From: Eudorina sp. 2006-703-Eu-15
Taxonomy: Eukaryota > Chlorophyta > Chlorophyceae > Chlamydomonadales > Volvocaceae
Assembly: GCA_003117195.1 (NCBI GenBank)
Contig: BDSI01000164.1
Coordinates: forward strand, 124,001 to 188,000
DNA length: 64,000 bases
Direction: 5' to 3'
Shown: positions 1-11,600 of the stretch, in pieces
Layout of the letters: every line of letters begins with the position of its first letter
Position numbering within the stretch: position 1 is the first letter of the stretch
Made by a program: the position numbers and the translations under genes
Notes under the pieces: model-generated
Seen by the model: the letters and a program-made list of their open reading frames with translations, nothing else
Databases searched by the model: none
Told to the model about the DNA's origin: nothing

Positions 1-347
1 TTGAGGTTCGCAGCGGGATTGTGTGTGCACTCCGCCGGTTGCGGCTTGACGACACCGGAAATTACGTGGACTACAGTACAGCCGTACGCACGTACACGCA
101 GTCCCCGGCAGCAGGGAGTGTGCCCCGACCTCAGCACACCCGGCACGCAGGGCGGGGCTCGGACGGGCCGGGGTCAGGGGAAGCAGGACCGCCACAGCCC
201 GCTTCCAAACCCAAAGCTCCTGCATCCCGTTGGGATCTTCACTGATTCCCACGATGACGGTGACACATGTGTGTGTCCGGCGGTGGGCAGAGAGGCCGCG
301 GCGCGGCTCCAGGTGCGACCGGCTAGGATGGGTGAGAGGGCCCTCAC

Positions 348-669
348 CCGTCTGGAACACCTTGAACAGGTCCGTCTCCTTGTAGGTCGCGTTGATGTTG
401 TTGATGATTTCATCCCGAACCTGGCGAAGCAATTCGGGGTTGAAGAGGTCGCGCATGACGCAGTGCCGATACGGCTCAGCGGCTTGGTACTGTTCGTGCA
501 GTGCCGGCGCGGTCGCCATGACCGCCTCCGACACAACGCCAGTCTCCAGGTGATAACCGCCCGCGACCCCGGCCGCTGGAGGCTGTGTGGCCTTCAGCTT
601 CTTAGCGGGTGGCTCGCTGGCAACGGCGTCCACCGCGGCCACTACATCGGTCGCCGGAACGGAAGCCAT
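348..669 (-). CDS. OGFOD1: Prolyl 3-hydroxylase (OGFOD1/TPA1 family), first exon only
   Basis: First coding exon of a minus-strand gene that leaves the window on the left. It begins at an ATG (669-667) and runs 107 codons plus one base to a GGTGAGG donor. The N-terminus is short and Ala/Pro-rich with a basic PPAKKLKA patch that could act as a nuclear signal. It is followed by PYRHCVMRDLFNPELLRQVR, then NNINATYKETDLFKVFQTG, which is the characteristic start of OGFOD1/Tpa1/Ofd1. That family is a 2-oxoglutarate- and Fe(II)-dependent dioxygenase that hydroxylates a proline of ribosomal protein uS12 and affects translation termination. The iron-binding HxD...H residues lie in later exons, not in this window, and I could not find exon 2 between 1 and 347. 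Family call rests on the N-terminal segment only. Confidence 0.8.
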
Positions 670-1252
670 TGCGACGACTTGCGGCCAAGGCGTTGAAGAG
701 CTGTCGACGCCCGGCTAGCAGATGAATTGTGCCACTAGGGCTCAATAGACTCACGCCGTTCCCTATACAGGTGTCGGAAAACGGGTTTAGTGTCGGCGGC
801 GGAAACGCTAAAAGAGGAAAGAGCAGAACACTTGCGCATACAATTACAGCTGCAATCTTGGTGACTAAAACTTAAAAATTGCACGTGCGAAAGCGAATTT
901 CACGCAACTTCTGTATATACCGGTACGTACATTCTAACCACCGAACTAGCAGTAATAAGTTCATATCTCTGATATTATTGATGCTTCAGCATAAAGGAGG
1001 TTCCTTTGCATATTTACGTTGTCACTGATGTAGACGTCACCAAGGATTAGGGTCGTCTTTGAAGTTTGAAGACCCACATGAGTTATGCGACATCGTCAGC
1101 TTATTTAGTTTTTTATTCATGTATGATCATCGATTGGGGCTTGCCTGCGTGCAGGCGCGCGGAGACCAACTGTTATGTTTTAAGTTGATTGTAGCCGAGT
1201 TGTTCAAACTGTGATCACTTTCACCGGCCGTGCCTCCAGTAATATATTCTAT
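670..1252. promoter_or_regulatory. Shared upstream region between two divergent genes
   Basis: About 580 bases lie between the start codon of the prolyl hydroxylase (minus) and that of the transporter (plus). The stretch is much richer in A/T than the flanking coding DNA and has no coding potential on either strand. It contains a CRE/bZIP-like core, gacgtcac, at about 1032-1039. The region must hold both promoters and both 5' UTRs; no TATA box is clear. Confidence 0.5.
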
Positions 1253-4200
1253 ATGCCACAAATGCAACAGCGTGATGATCGGGGCGAGCGCGCATGGGAC
1301 TCGGACCTTGCCAAGCTGGAGCGAGGCGTCGTGTCTCCCCAGCTTGCAAAAGCAAGCAGCTTTCGTGGAGTCTCTATTAACCAGAATACGAACTTTCTTC
1401 GCCGCCTGGAGAAAAATCTTTTTCGCACGCGCCGAGGACTGCAACTGTTGACAATAGCGGCCTGCCTATCCTGGATGACCGCCTCCTCCTGGGCAATCCT
1501 GGTCAACAAGGTCGGTGAAGGTATAGGCGCAAAGCCGTCGATTGCGGTTCAGGTGTACGGCCGTTCTGTTCGTACATGTTGCTAGCGAGGCTTTGCACGG
1601 CCAATTCCTAACGTAATGGCCCACCCCTTGCTCGATCAGCTCAGCTTTGAACACCAAGCGGAAGCACGCTCCCACTTCGATCAGTTCCCCTGCTTGTATT
1701 GCATACCACCCTGCCCCTTGAGGTCCAAATTTTTATAGGCCGCACCTGAGTGACCCACTCTCGCTCGAGTCTGGAGGCTCCGTGCGGAGAGGACGACGCA
1801 GGCGGCGCGTTGGGTCTCCCAGCGCCCACCCGCCCCCCAACCACCCCACCCTCTGCACACCCATCCGCCGTCTCCCACCGCCCTCACCCCTGCCCCTCCC
1901 TCACCCCTCCTGGCCGCAGCACATCATGGTCAACCTCAAGTGGCCCTACCCCTGCACCATCGCCTGGATGGGCCTCGCCACCACCACCTTCGCCTCCTAC
2001 TTGGCCATCCGCCTCTCGGCGGCGGCGCAGCGCATGGGTTGGCTCGGAACCGCCGGTGGCGGCGTCGGCGGCGGCGCCCTTGCGGGCACCTCCCTGCCCT
2101 CCACCGTCACCCCGCGCTACTACCTGACCCGGGTGCTGCCCACCGGCTTCTTCATGGCCCTCACTTTCCAGACCGGCAACATGGGCTACCTGCACCTCAC
2201 CGTGGCCTTCGTGCAGATGCTCAAGGTGGGGTGGGGTGGGGTGGGGTGGGGTGGGGTGGGGTGGGGTGGGGTGGGGTGAGGTGAGGTGGGGTGGGGTGAG
2301 GTGGGGTATGGATTGGGGAACCGATACGTGGCACAGGAGTCAATTCGCGACCCAAGTTACTTACCATACATACCTGAATTGTGCGCTCACTGTTACCTCG
2401 GGCGACCGCGTCGCCGCCGGACCCATCCCGGACCAACCAACGCGCGACAGCACGAGGACGGACCACACCCCAGACAGCACAAATTATCGAGAACGTAGTA
2501 CTCACCTGCGCAAATGGGACGAAACGCGGACGGACGGCGAGGCGAACGGAAGATGTGAGTGGCAACAAAGGGCGGACAAACGGCAGGCAAAGGCAAAAGG
2601 TTAAATTAAAGAAAAAGAAGAAAAGAGCACGCAAACCCGGCGGCGACGCGGCGAAAGAGGGTGGGTCCAGGAAACGGTAGACGGAAATAGCAATGCAAGA
2701 ATGTACGGGCGTACGGGTGTACGGAAGGGCGACATCGCAGACGGGCGTAGGGTTGGCAGGCACAGAAACAGGAGTTCCGCAATCAGGGCGCAATCGGTGA
2801 CCGCGGGGATGACGCAAGAGGGCCGGGTGGCGGACCGGGGTGATCGGCTCCCCACCAGCCCGGCCGGGCGCGCGCGGCCTCACGCATGAGAGGCCGTGGG
2901 CGCAGGGGGTTGCGATCGGGGGTGCGTGCGCGTGTGCGGTACGGCGGGTGGCGTGCGGGCGGTGGGGCGGCGGGGCGAAGGGCGGTGACGGGGAGGGGTG
3001 GTGAGGGGCGGGAGGGGGGCGGCGCGAGGGGGTGAGGGTGTCGCCATGGGTGGGTGTGGGGGGGGTGGGTGAGGTGGGGTGGGAGCTGCTGCGGTGAGCT
3101 GGGAGCTGAAAACCGCACAGGAACCGCTTGTGACCCCCGCCCCACTGCCGCGTCGCAACGGCCCCAGGGAGCCACCCCTGAGTCATCCGGCCCCAGGGAG
3201 TCATCCGGCCGCCGACCCGGTGCATCCGCCTAGACCAGCGCAGAGGAAGCGGGAGCGGGAGGCGCCGGCGGACCCCGGCTGCGGCCTAGCAGCGACGGGA
3301 CCTCCCGCCCAACCGCACAGACCTGTCCGGGTGCCCGCAGCCGCTGTCGCATCCAGCGGTCGCCCCGCCCCGCCCCGCTGCCCTTGCTGGCCCCCCCCCC
3401 GCCGCCGCCTCGCTCTCCCGCCCGCACCGTGACATCCTCCGCCCTGCTGCCGCCTCCTGCACCGCCCTCACCCCGCCACATCTCCCCTCGACGCTGCCCC
3501 CCCCCTTAGGCCTTCTGCCCCGTGGTGACCATGGTGCTGCTGTTCGTGGCCCGGTTGGAGGCGGCCTCTCAGCGGCTGGTGGCGGCGGTGACCCTCATCG
3601 CAGTGGGGGTGGCGCTGGCGAGCTACGGGGAGCTCAACCTGTCGGTGGTGGGTGGGGGAGTGGGGGGGTGGCTAGTGGTTGGGGCGCCAGGGAGGGTGGC
3701 CGGCTGGGAGGTTGCGGGCGGGGGCTTCGGGGAACAGTCAACCCTCCTTCCCTCAGGAAACTCCTCCCCCCCTCTCCTCCCCTCCGGCAGATCGGTCTGA
3801 GCGCGATGTCCGTCAGTGTGGTGGCGGAGTCCGTGCGGCTCGTGATGACCCAGTACCTGCTGGCGGCGGGGAGCAGCAGCCTGCAGCCCCTGGAGGGACT
3901 CTTCTACATCAGCTCCGCATGTACGGCAGTCCTGGCCGTACAGGCGTCGTACATGGAGTGGCCTAAGCTGCTCCGCCAGCGGGACTACCTGGCGGTGCCG
4001 TTGCACCCGTACAGCTTCGCGGCAGCTGCCTGCTGCGGCTTCCTGGTCAACATGCTGGCCATCATGGTCATCAAGCTGGCGTCGTCGCTGACCCTCAAGG
4101 TGATGACCCTCCCTGCGCTTCCTTGGCCGCCCGTAGCCGCAGCCGTAGTATCCTGGGGTGCTGCTGCTGGTTCTGGTCTTCGGATGACATGCGGGGTTGT

Positions 4201-4719
4201 TGTTACGAGGGGTCTAGGGAGTCGAGGCCCTGTGGCCGCACCCCAGGGGGTTATATTCTTGTATAGCACTTGGACCCGAAGCCTCATCTCCACCCATTTC
4301 ATTTCATTTCATTCACGCGGATGCCCTTCCGCGCTCTCTCCCACGCCCTCCCTTACCTGCGTGTTCCCTGGATGTGCGCCCGGTGGGGCCCCGTCCCCGC
4401 CTGCGCCTGCTCCTGCTGCTGCTGACTGGCTGGCTGGCAGGTGTTGGGCACCATCAAGGACGCGGCGCTGGTCACCATCGGCATCGTGTTTCTGCACGAG
4501 CGGGTCTCCCGGCTGCAGCTGGTGGGGTACAGCATCAGCATGGTGGGGTTCGTGTCGTACAACATGATCAAGGCGGCGCAGCAGCAGCACTCGCACACCG
4601 GGGGCAACATCGTGAGCATCGGGGGCGGCGCCGGCGGAGTGACGGGCGGCGCGGTGCGCTCGCTGCTGCCGTACTACGTCATCCGCTCCAGCTCCTCCAG
4701 CAGCAGCAAGGCGCGGTGA
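1253..4719 (+). CDS. Triose-phosphate-translocator family transporter (DMT superfamily)
   Basis: Five exons, all introns in phase 0: 1253-1510, 1920-2225, 3510-3647, 3791-4099, 4441-4719; 429 residues. The product is a multi-pass membrane protein of the TPT/nucleotide-sugar-transporter group. The first helix carries WMTASSWAILVNK and joins exactly to HIMVNLKWPYPC, the family's NK...YP signature. Later come LASYGELNLS, then ESVRLVMTQYLL, and finally VLGTIKDAALVTIGIVF with the C-terminal GYSISMVGFVSYN helix, which match the KT/KD-type sugar-phosphate translocators of plants. The substrate cannot be told; Golgi/ER or plastid envelope are both possible. The 60-residue leader before helix 1 is hydrophilic and charged. 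An in-frame ATG at 1211 is an alternative start. Exon 3 could end three bases earlier (3644). The C-terminus ends in a serine run and a basic KAR. Confidence 0.85.
2226..2310 (+). repeat. (GTGGG)n pentanucleotide array at a 5' splice site
   Basis: Immediately after exon 2 of the transporter gene the intron consists of about 17 near-perfect copies of a GTGGG unit, degenerating to GTGAG copies at its right end. The array offers a ladder of GT donors and is G-quadruplex-prone. Confidence 0.9.
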
Positions 4720-6070
4720 CATCGGCGGTGACGTGTGGCGTACATGATGGCCGCGCGGGGGGTTAGGGGTGCGGACGGAGCGCAGGCAGGAGTCCAACCG
4801 GCATCCCGCCGGTGGGTGGGTGGGTGGGTGTGCGCAGACACCCTCCCCTCCCCCGGGGGCCCCCCCGGGGGCCGTGGATTGCGACGCGGAGGCCGACGGC
4901 CCCCGGGGACGCGGTGCAGGCGGGGCTGGCAGCTGCAGCCCCGCGCAGCCTGCAGGCGAGCCTCTTCCACCCCCTCCAACCGGGGCAGGCGGAGGTGGTG
5001 GCGTTGCGGGGTGCGGGGCGCCGCTACGTGAGCATTCGGGTTGCAGTCGGTTGGGGCTGGGTACTGGTCATCAGGCATTATTTAGGATGAGGAGACGGGG
5101 GGTTAGGTGTAGCAGCGCGGCCCAAAGGCTTACGCGAGATGTCAGGAACTCCTTTCCTGGCCAATTTTCCCTTGCGGTCGGACCTGTATGCGGTGCTGGT
5201 TGTCCTGCTCTAGTAGGACACGGATTGACGCCTCAGGGTGGTGAGAATAATTATTCTCGGGTTGGATTAGACGCCGGCTATTTAGTAGGATTAGGCGCCG
5301 GCTCAACAGGACGTGGATGCGCACCCGGCTGGCTGGATGAGGATGCGCACCCAAGGGCCCACCGCATGCAATTAAGATTATGGGCCCCGGATTGGTGTCA
5401 GAATCAGCACCTCACAAAGGTTAAGAACGGGTGCACCGCTGAGGGTCCTGCTCTGAATGCAAAGAACGAACATGCTGTTTAGATACTGTTTGAGAGCTCG
5501 TTGCACCAAACAGCGTGCGTCTCTGTGATGCTGGTGGGTAGGTCATCACTCGTCTAGAGGCCATCCACTGCCGTCACACCGCAGGTCCGGGGTCAGCTGT
5601 ACCGTTCATTCATCCGTTCATTCGTCCATGTCATGCCCCCGGTGTGCTGCTGCACGCGCCTGGCCGTCACATCGGAGTCACGTCAAGCACTGCACCGCAT
5701 GCGCCCCGTCCCCCCGGCAGTCACATCCCAGCTTCGCGGCGGCGCACGCTTGCCCTGACCGCCCGACAACCCCCACCTACATGCCTCCATTCCGTGATCC
5801 ACTGGACCCCCAGAGCCACAGAACCTCCTCCTGCGCTGCTGCGCACTCCTCTGTACAACCCAGCGCCCATCATACCGCACCCGTAGGCTAGGTCATGGCA
5901 AACCAAGCAGGACAGAGTGTACGAGTCCTCCGGACCGGACACCACTGGTGCTGTCCAGGCCAGCCACAATTCAAGTCCATCGGCCGCATCTCGTCGGGGG
6001 GCCCATCCTGACATGGCATTGGCGCAGCAAGACCCGTCATCCGCGGGTGTCACCCCCGGGTGTCAGCGCC
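4720..6070. other. 3' flank of transporter; no gene seen
   Basis: This should hold the transporter 3' UTR and, from the other side, the 3' UTR of the small plastid-protein gene. Open frames here have no family resemblance and no consistent splice sites. I found no TGTAA signal. A 16-base perfect palindrome, gagaataattattctc, sits at 5243-5258. Around 5260-5350 there are short imperfect repeats of a gcgccggct-type word. Confidence 0.6.
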
Positions 6071-7071
6071 TCAGTTGAAGTGGCACACATCGTTGCCGTG
6101 CTGCTGGATCGGCAGCCAGTAGTCCTTGGGGTGATCCACCTTGACCCACCCGGGGTGCTCCACACTCTTCCAGCCCTGTGGTGGTTCCGAGGGGAGGGGG
6201 CCGGCCGGCGTTTACTCACTCGAGCTTCAGGCCCCTCCAGCTCGGACATGCAATGGCTGGGCCGTCGGCACCGGAGCAGGCGCGGGGGTCAAACGACAAT
6301 ACAAGCCCGACATGATCGCGGATGGGCGGGGGCAAGGATAGGTCCATCTGACACGCGGCGCGCCGTTTGCAGCCCTTACGCAAGCCACCTGCGGGTTGTG
6401 ACTTGTGAGGGGTTGTCAGCAGTCGGAGCCGCGAGGCGCGCACCTTGAACACGGCGCCGTTGCGGGGCCAGTCGGGCGCCGACACGCTCGCGTTCATCTC
6501 GGGCTTGGAGCGCCAGAACATGCCGGTGCAGCCGTTCTTGGACGCGTCCATGCGAATGGTCACCTGACAATCAAGGGAGAGGCACGTGGCGTGCGTTTGA
6601 GCCTGATCATGGCGTAACATGGTATGCTCGGACCCGTGGGACCACGGGCCGTGTGGGACGTGGCACACTGTCAGGACATCCGCAAGCCTGCAAAACGCAG
6701 CGCGTTTCTGGGCTGTATATTCATAGCGATAGTGTGTGCAGACACTTAAAAAGAACTCCTTGACTCAGAGATTTAGCTTAGATGCTGCGTCAGCGTGCTT
6801 GATGTGCGACAAATTGTGATGTGCTAAACTATATGTCTGCGAAAAACCAAGCCGCCTCTGTGCTGACAATTTCATGTGGCTATCAACCTGCCCAAATAGT
6901 AGAGAGTAAATAATGGGTCCCGATAATTCACGAGAAGTTCAGCTTAAATACCTTGTTCTCCTCGGTGAAAACGTCCTTTGACGCCATTGCGCGGACGCAG
7001 AGCAGACGGCGCGGAGCTGATGGCGACACAGCAGCGACAGAGCGGTGAGCGCTGAGGCGCAACGAAGCCAT
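6071..7071 (-). CDS. Small plastid-targeted protein with a putative SH3-like domain
   Basis: Three short exons on the minus strand: 7071-6952, 6563-6444, 6175-6071; both introns are phase 0 with GT-AG borders; 114 residues. Residues 1-28 (starting MASLRLSAHRSVAAVSPSAP and ending LLCVRA) are rich in Ser/Ala/Arg, lack acids and end in a VRA cleavage motif directly before a second Met, as expected for an algal chloroplast transit peptide. The mature part (about 86 residues) runs MASKDVFTEENKVTIRMDAS, then CTGMFWRSKPEMNASVSAPD, WPRNGAVFKGW, GWVKVDHPKDYWLPI and ends VCHFN. The pattern of a basic first strand, R-S-P, W..NG, GWVKV and YWLPI resembles bacterial/eukaryotic SH3-like modules; that is my inference. 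I do not recognise a named family. If only the second ATG (6987) were used, the protein would be 86 residues and cytosolic. Confidence 0.75.
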
Positions 7072-8177
7072 GACTATTACAAGCTAATAAATTATTTCAA
7101 GATTACAATAGATCGATAGTGCTAATATACGTCCATGCCCCTTACCGAACGATGGCCGACGGCCACGGAATTTGCTTGCGTGTTGGATCCTGTGAACCAG
7201 CTGCCGCTTTCGGGATGTTTCGGTTCGCAATCACGGGATCATCTTGTCCTTAACATTCGTGCTTTTTGGCTCAGGTTTCATAAACCAAACTTACCAACCT
7301 GTGTAAACGTGTCAACCTGCGGACGGTTAGTGAACAGACCGTTGCAACAAACCAATTTTTGCCGGCAGCCCTGTCTGGCACAACAACAGATCGGCAGCCA
7401 AAGCCCACAAATGATTGCAAGGCCCGTCGTTCCCGTTCTCATTCCCGTATGCGAGAAGGTGCGAGACTTGCGAGTCCATTATCCGCATTATTAGAGAGTT
7501 TCGGTCCGTTTCGGCTTCACCCAGTTTCACCAGCACGCGAATCTTGCGCCACCTTACCGAACACAGACAGACGCTCCGTCCGTCGCCTCCGCCGCAACCA
7601 ACCCAGCCATCAGCTCCTCTACTCCAACACGGCACCTTCATCGACAGTACCACCCATCCTCAGGCCCCCTGAGGTACCCGTTGAGGTTTTCGAGCCGACA
7701 AAGCGCCCGGCGAAGTTTGGTGGAGGGCACAGCTCCCCCGCTTGATACCCAAACCTCGCAGCCCAACCCCTGGCAAGCCCTGCACGACCTACACAGCCGC
7801 CGCCACACTAGAGTGCCCTAATTCTTGAGCGTTTCAAGCCCTACCCGCCTAGAGGGCCCCACCAGAAGAAGACATCATAGCAACCCTCACCACCTGAACA
7901 AGTGTCCAAAACATGACATGCATGTGCATCATGCAGTGTGAGGAGTGAGAACTGCGCAGTGGTATGCATGCGGAGCAAGCGAGCGCTCTGCTCAGGGCGT
8001 TACGAATCCCAGCCCGTCTTCACTCCCCGCATGAATAGCCCCAGCCAACGCGGATGAATGGGAGACGCGCCACCAAATGTGCGTGATGCGTGCCGCCATG
8101 GCTGCCGAGGCCTGCACGCCAGGCCCGCCCCGCCCCGCCCTGGCCAGGGGGGCCACTCGTGCCACTAGTCGTTGGAC

Positions 8178-8261
<84 letters not shown>

Positions 8262-8635
8262 ACCGCTACATGGTGGACCCGAGCCCCGACCGGTTGGGTG
8301 TCCCAACGGGCCCAGATAGCTCGCAGGCGTGGATGTGCTACTACTGGATGGGTGAGCACCTTGTCGTCGGTCCGGTCAGGCTCCTGATGCTGATGTGCAC
8401 CACCCCGGGGGAGGGGGGACGCATGCTCCGTTGCCGTGTGGTGGGGTAATGAGAGGGCGATCACCGAGCCCCAGCCCACCCAGGGGTAGAGCCGGCGCCT
8501 GGCCGGGGACCACCTCGACGTGTTCTCCGCCGCCCGCCGGCCGGTGCCCTCGGATCGCCACGCGCCCGAGTGGGTTGGTTGTCCCCAATAATCCGAACAG
8601 CCCCGACCCCCCGCCAAAGTCGTCGCTCAGATCGG
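7072..8635. other. Intergenic between two minus-strand genes; no gene seen
   Basis: Holds the promoter of the small plastid-protein gene (right after 7071, AT-richer to about 7300) and the 3' UTR of OTU1 (up to 8635). No frame shows a family match or plausible exon borders. It contains the GTA microsatellite at 8178-8261. Confidence 0.6.
8178..8261 (+). repeat. (GTA)28 trinucleotide microsatellite
   Basis: Uninterrupted GTA repeat of 84 bases, probably within the 3' UTR of OTU1. It creates spurious poly-Val, poly-Ser, poly-Tyr and poly-Thr open frames on both strands. Confidence 0.97.
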
Positions 8636-11600
8636 TTAGTATTCGGAGAAGTTCTGGTGGCCGGTCGCCTTGGCGTGCTCCACCGCCTCCTTCTCGCCCT
8701 GCGCGTCACCCGTCACCCGGAGGGGGGCCCCGGAGGGGAGGGCGCGTCCTGAACCCAGGCCGGGCGCAAACGTCCGGGGCAGTCCACAGGATAACCCCGC
8801 CCTCGCACATGCAGCAGAGCCGCCACTTGGGGTGTGCTCATTACCCACCCTGCTGGTATGCGCCCTTAGGGGACATCGGACATTGGGGTGACGTACGGCA
8901 CGGCCCGCTACCTGGATCATGCGGCACCGGCCAGCTACCCGTCACCCACCTTGAGGCCGATCTGACACACGCCGCAGCGCAGAGTGAAGTTGGCCGTGTC
9001 CGTGAATTGCCGGGCCGCGTGCGTCGCGGCAACCTGGTCGGGCGGTCGGTCGGTCGGGCGGTCGTTCACTTAGGGGGGCCAAGCATGAGGTGGGGCCAGA
9101 CAGGGGGCAGCGCGGCACGCCGCGGAGCTGACGGCGGTTCGAGCGGGAGGAGACTAAGGACAGGGGTGGTGCCAGCATGGGGTGGCGCCCGCTGTGCAGC
9201 GCAACACCACCGACTTCAAGACATCAAGAGTAAAGTAGCACCCTCCCAGCTCCCGACCTCCTCGCGGGTAATAACCGGTGTGGCCTTTCCCCTCCCTACA
9301 CTCGGTACTGCTCCCCGCCAAGCCGCCAACACCACCTCAAGGTTCCTCCCCCCAGCCCCCCACTCCCCGCAGGCCCCCACCCCTCCCAGCCACCCTGTCC
9401 TGCCTCACCAGCTTCTCCGCCGCCGCCATGATGGCTTGCCCCTCCGGACCCCCCGCTCGGAACATGGTCACATCCAGCTCCTCGGGGGCGCCCTCAAACG
9501 CCTCCACCGCCAGGGCGTCGTAGTGCAGCCCGTCGTAGATCAACATCGCCCGCTCCTCGTAGCCTTCGTGGGGGGCGGGGTGGGGTGGGGGGGTGGGGCC
9601 CGGGGTGGAGTCGGGCGGATCGGGGAGGAGGGGAGGGCGGGAGGTCGCCAACGAGGGCCCTCTGGCGATATTCGGAATCTTCACGTCTGGAGGTGGGAGC
9701 AACACGGACAGCTGTAGCGCCCCCGACGCCTGGTCTCGGGGCTCGCTGCACCCTCTTCCGAACCCCAGCGGTCTCCGCGGGCAAGTCCCGCCCCGCACAC
9801 GCGCTCGTCGTCTTCCGCTCAGCGCCAGGCGCCATCTCCCGTGTGACCCACAGCATCCCGCCCGGCCCCCGCCCCGCCCCCGCCCCGCAGCCCGCACCCT
9901 TGTCCTGGCCGTACACGTCACAGCGCTTGGTCTGGATGTCGAACGCGGCGATCTCGCGGCTGTAGTGCTGCGCCAGGATGAAGAGCTCGATGGCGCCGCC
10001 CCACTTGTCCTTCTGCTGGATCCACCTGGGGGGGGAGGGGTCGAGAGCGGAGAGGGTACCGTACACCCGGCCCCCGTGCGAAGAGGCCCGAACCCAGGAG
10101 CGGCTCCGGGGTTGGTTGATTTGAAGGGCAAGCCCACACGACGCCATCACACGTTGCCGCAGGAGGGCACCTATGTTTCATTCGACGTCGCCACGGCCAG
10201 GACCCGGTGCTCCAACCGAGTGCCCCCTGCCGCGCCCCCGTGTGTTTAGAAATGCAACCCGCCCACCCGCCCGATCCCCCGTGTGTGTCCGGTACCGGTC
10301 ACAGGCAGGGCAGGGCAGGGCAGGAAACGGGCCCCTTGCCCCACGCTAAAATTTTCACCTTGGAAGCCTCGGCCTCTCCCTCATGGAAACCGCGCCCGGC
10401 CTCCCTCTCGACAACCCGGGCTCAGACAGACCCCTCTAGTCCCCGCACCCCCACCCGGGATCTGATCTAAGTCCCACCAGTTGGGGTGGAGCCCACGGGC
10501 AATGGCGCCGACGACATTCCCCCGCCCCTCAAGACTCAGTGCCCGGCCGCGCCGCCGCCCGCACCCGGCTCCCCATCCTTGGCCTGGCCGTCGGTGCCCC
10601 CAATGCCCTCCACCACCAACCCTGAACCCAAGTGTACGGCCACCCCAGTCATCCCCGTACACAAACGCACACACACGGATCCTTTTTCTAAAGACACACG
10701 AGCAAACACACAACACACACCTGCAGTACTCCTGGACGTCCTTTCCCAGGAAGCCGTCATTGAAGGTGACGGGGTCGCCCTCCACAACCTGGGCGACCAC
10801 CTGTACGACAAGATGTGAGACCGCGCGAAACACGTCGTCAGACCGCCCCGGCACGTTCCATCCCTCCCACGTGGGCGCTTAGACCATCTATCCATCCCTT
10901 GATCCGCCAGTCGAGCAGGCACGATGTAGCACGTAGCACCGCCGGAACAGGACCCAGGGGCCTCCAGGACCCAGCTCCGCCCTTCCCCCATCCGATCCGA
11001 CCCGCCCCGGTCCCGATGCGCCCACACCCACCTTCCGCAGCTCATCCGCCCGGGTACGAGATCTGTCCATCACGTAGCCCACCGCGTTGAACAGGCAGCT
11101 GTTGTCCGAGTCGATGACGCGCCGGACCACGCGCGCGCCATCCCCGCCGGAGATCGGAGCGGACAGCGGCGCGGGGCCTGGGCAGGGGGCCGGGGGGCAG
11201 GCGGCGAGGGGCGAAGGGTGAGTTCCCCAGGAACCGAGAGACCCAGATGGTCGCGACCCAGATGGCAACGACGGCCATTGAATGAATGCTGTGGGGTGGG
11301 AACGAGTCACACACTTGAGGGCGCATGAACGCAACGATGGGACGCACGGACCCTGAACAGCAGGAACGTATACGACACCGTTCCGTGGGAGAATCTGGTG
11401 CGCTGTCCCTCTGTGATGGCGCCGACATCAAGCGGCTCATCCTGAAATCAGCGGGCGGGCCCCTAAGCCCTCACGCCCCGCGGCCCCTCACCTCCCGCAG
11501 CCGGCCCGTTCGTCACGGATCTAGTCGCCACGCCGCCCGCTTCCTCCCCTGCGCCATGTCGGTGCTGCGGCGCTTGGGGGGCGGGCGCGGACGGCCGACC

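Noticed and set aside
2221..3225. 334-codon minus-strand open frame in transporter intron 2
   Set aside because: Starts in the GTGGG array and runs over intron sequence; no homology signal.
4769..5482. 237-codon plus-strand open frame after the transporter stop
   Set aside because: Lies in the expected 3' UTR, Gly/Pro/Arg-rich, no motif or splice support.
8090..8617. Poly-Val/Ser/Tyr/Thr open frames
   Set aside because: Translation of the GTA microsatellite.
8395..9717. 440-codon plus-strand open frame
   Set aside because: Antisense to the OTU1 exons and introns; Pro/Arg/Gly-rich with no family signal.
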